Below are positions 40,390-40,418 of a stretch of DNA of 40,418 bases, piece after piece. Position numbers and translations under genes: made by a program. The first letter of the stretch is position 1, and each line of letters opens with the position of its first letter. The DNA is from Anaerosomatales bacterium (GTDB taxonomy: Bacteria > Actinomycetota > Coriobacteriia > Anaerosomatales > SLCP01): the NCBI GenBank assembly GCA_029210645.1, contig JARGFT010000010.1:1-40418 (forward strand), in the 5' to 3' direction. A model generated the notes under the pieces. It made no database searches. It saw only the letters and a program-made list of their open reading frames with translations, and had not been told where the DNA came from.

Positions 40390-40418
40390 AGGAGCGGGAA
40401 CGCAGGTTCCTAGCAGTT

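Noticed and set aside
1-40418. tRNA genes, rRNA genes, CRISPR arrays, insertion sequences or integrases
   Set aside because: No cloverleaf with a conserved T-arm, no regularly spaced repeats, and no transposase or integrase motif was found in any frame.

Overview
The window is high-GC, densely packed bacterial DNA. Short intergenic gaps, many GTG starts (and a TTG start for ftsH), 4-bp stop/start overlaps, several apparently leaderless genes and the gene content fit an anaerobic or microaerophilic Actinomycetota. My best guess is the Coriobacteriia/Anaerosomatales side, but that is inference from style and content. No rRNA, tRNA, CRISPR array or insertion sequence was recognised.

Region 1 (1-4872) looks like an accessory stretch. 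It holds a GHKL ATPase running off the left edge with noticeably lower-GC codon use, a five-CxxC zinc-ribbon protein, a YhcG/DUF1016 PD-(D/E)XK nuclease, a Fic AMP-transferase with a built-in inhibitory helix, an RHH/PIN (VapBC-like) pair and a Phd/RelE pair. Several of these have dyad operators that can be read directly. Region 2 (4896-8271) holds a MOT1-family molybdate/sulfate transporter, two small membrane proteins, a DUF6941 protein and a lipoprotein. Region 3 (8298-12431) has a DUF255 thioredoxin-fold/YyaL protein, cardiolipin synthase, and a secreted Ala/Lys/Glu-rich protein interrupted by an apparent frameshift, ending in a strong hairpin terminator.

Region 4 (12532-18789) has an Lrp/AsnC regulator divergent from an EamA exporter, a CcmC-like membrane protein, and a cobalamin riboswitch with its own terminator controlling a B12-type ABC importer (btuF-btuC-btuD). 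The ATPase of that importer carries an extra C-terminal Rossmann-like domain. A DUF1284 protein and a possible 32-residue peptide follow on the other strand. Region 5 (18956-22319) contains an MBL-fold hydrolase divergent from a glutaredoxin that is translationally coupled to a fusion of ferredoxin-thioredoxin reductase catalytic chain and Rieske domains. A 122-bp nested inverted repeat fills the gap between that gene and a convergent NfeD-SPFH pair exactly, stop codon to stop codon.

Region 6 (22507-28184) is an Rrf2 regulator with a readable operator, then a complete branched-chain amino acid ABC operon (livK-H-M-G-F) with a structured leader, an intercistronic stem-loop after livK and a clear terminator. 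Region 7 (28292-34234) holds a GerMN/Gmad2 lipoprotein, a short bacterial homologue of the archaeal TiaS catalytic region, and a YehZYXW/OsmF-type osmolyte ABC operon. That operon's binding protein is frameshifted inside the signal peptide, and its first permease seems to lack a canonical start. Region 8 (34368-40389) is conserved core: tilS, hpt, ftsH, then a NarL-type GAF histidine kinase and LuxR response regulator pair.

The most notable items are the glutaredoxin/FTR-Rieske module with its palindromic downstream element, the extended B12 ATPase, the TiaS-like protein, the leaderless-promoter signature shared by four genes, and two frame disruptions in exported proteins that need read-level checking.
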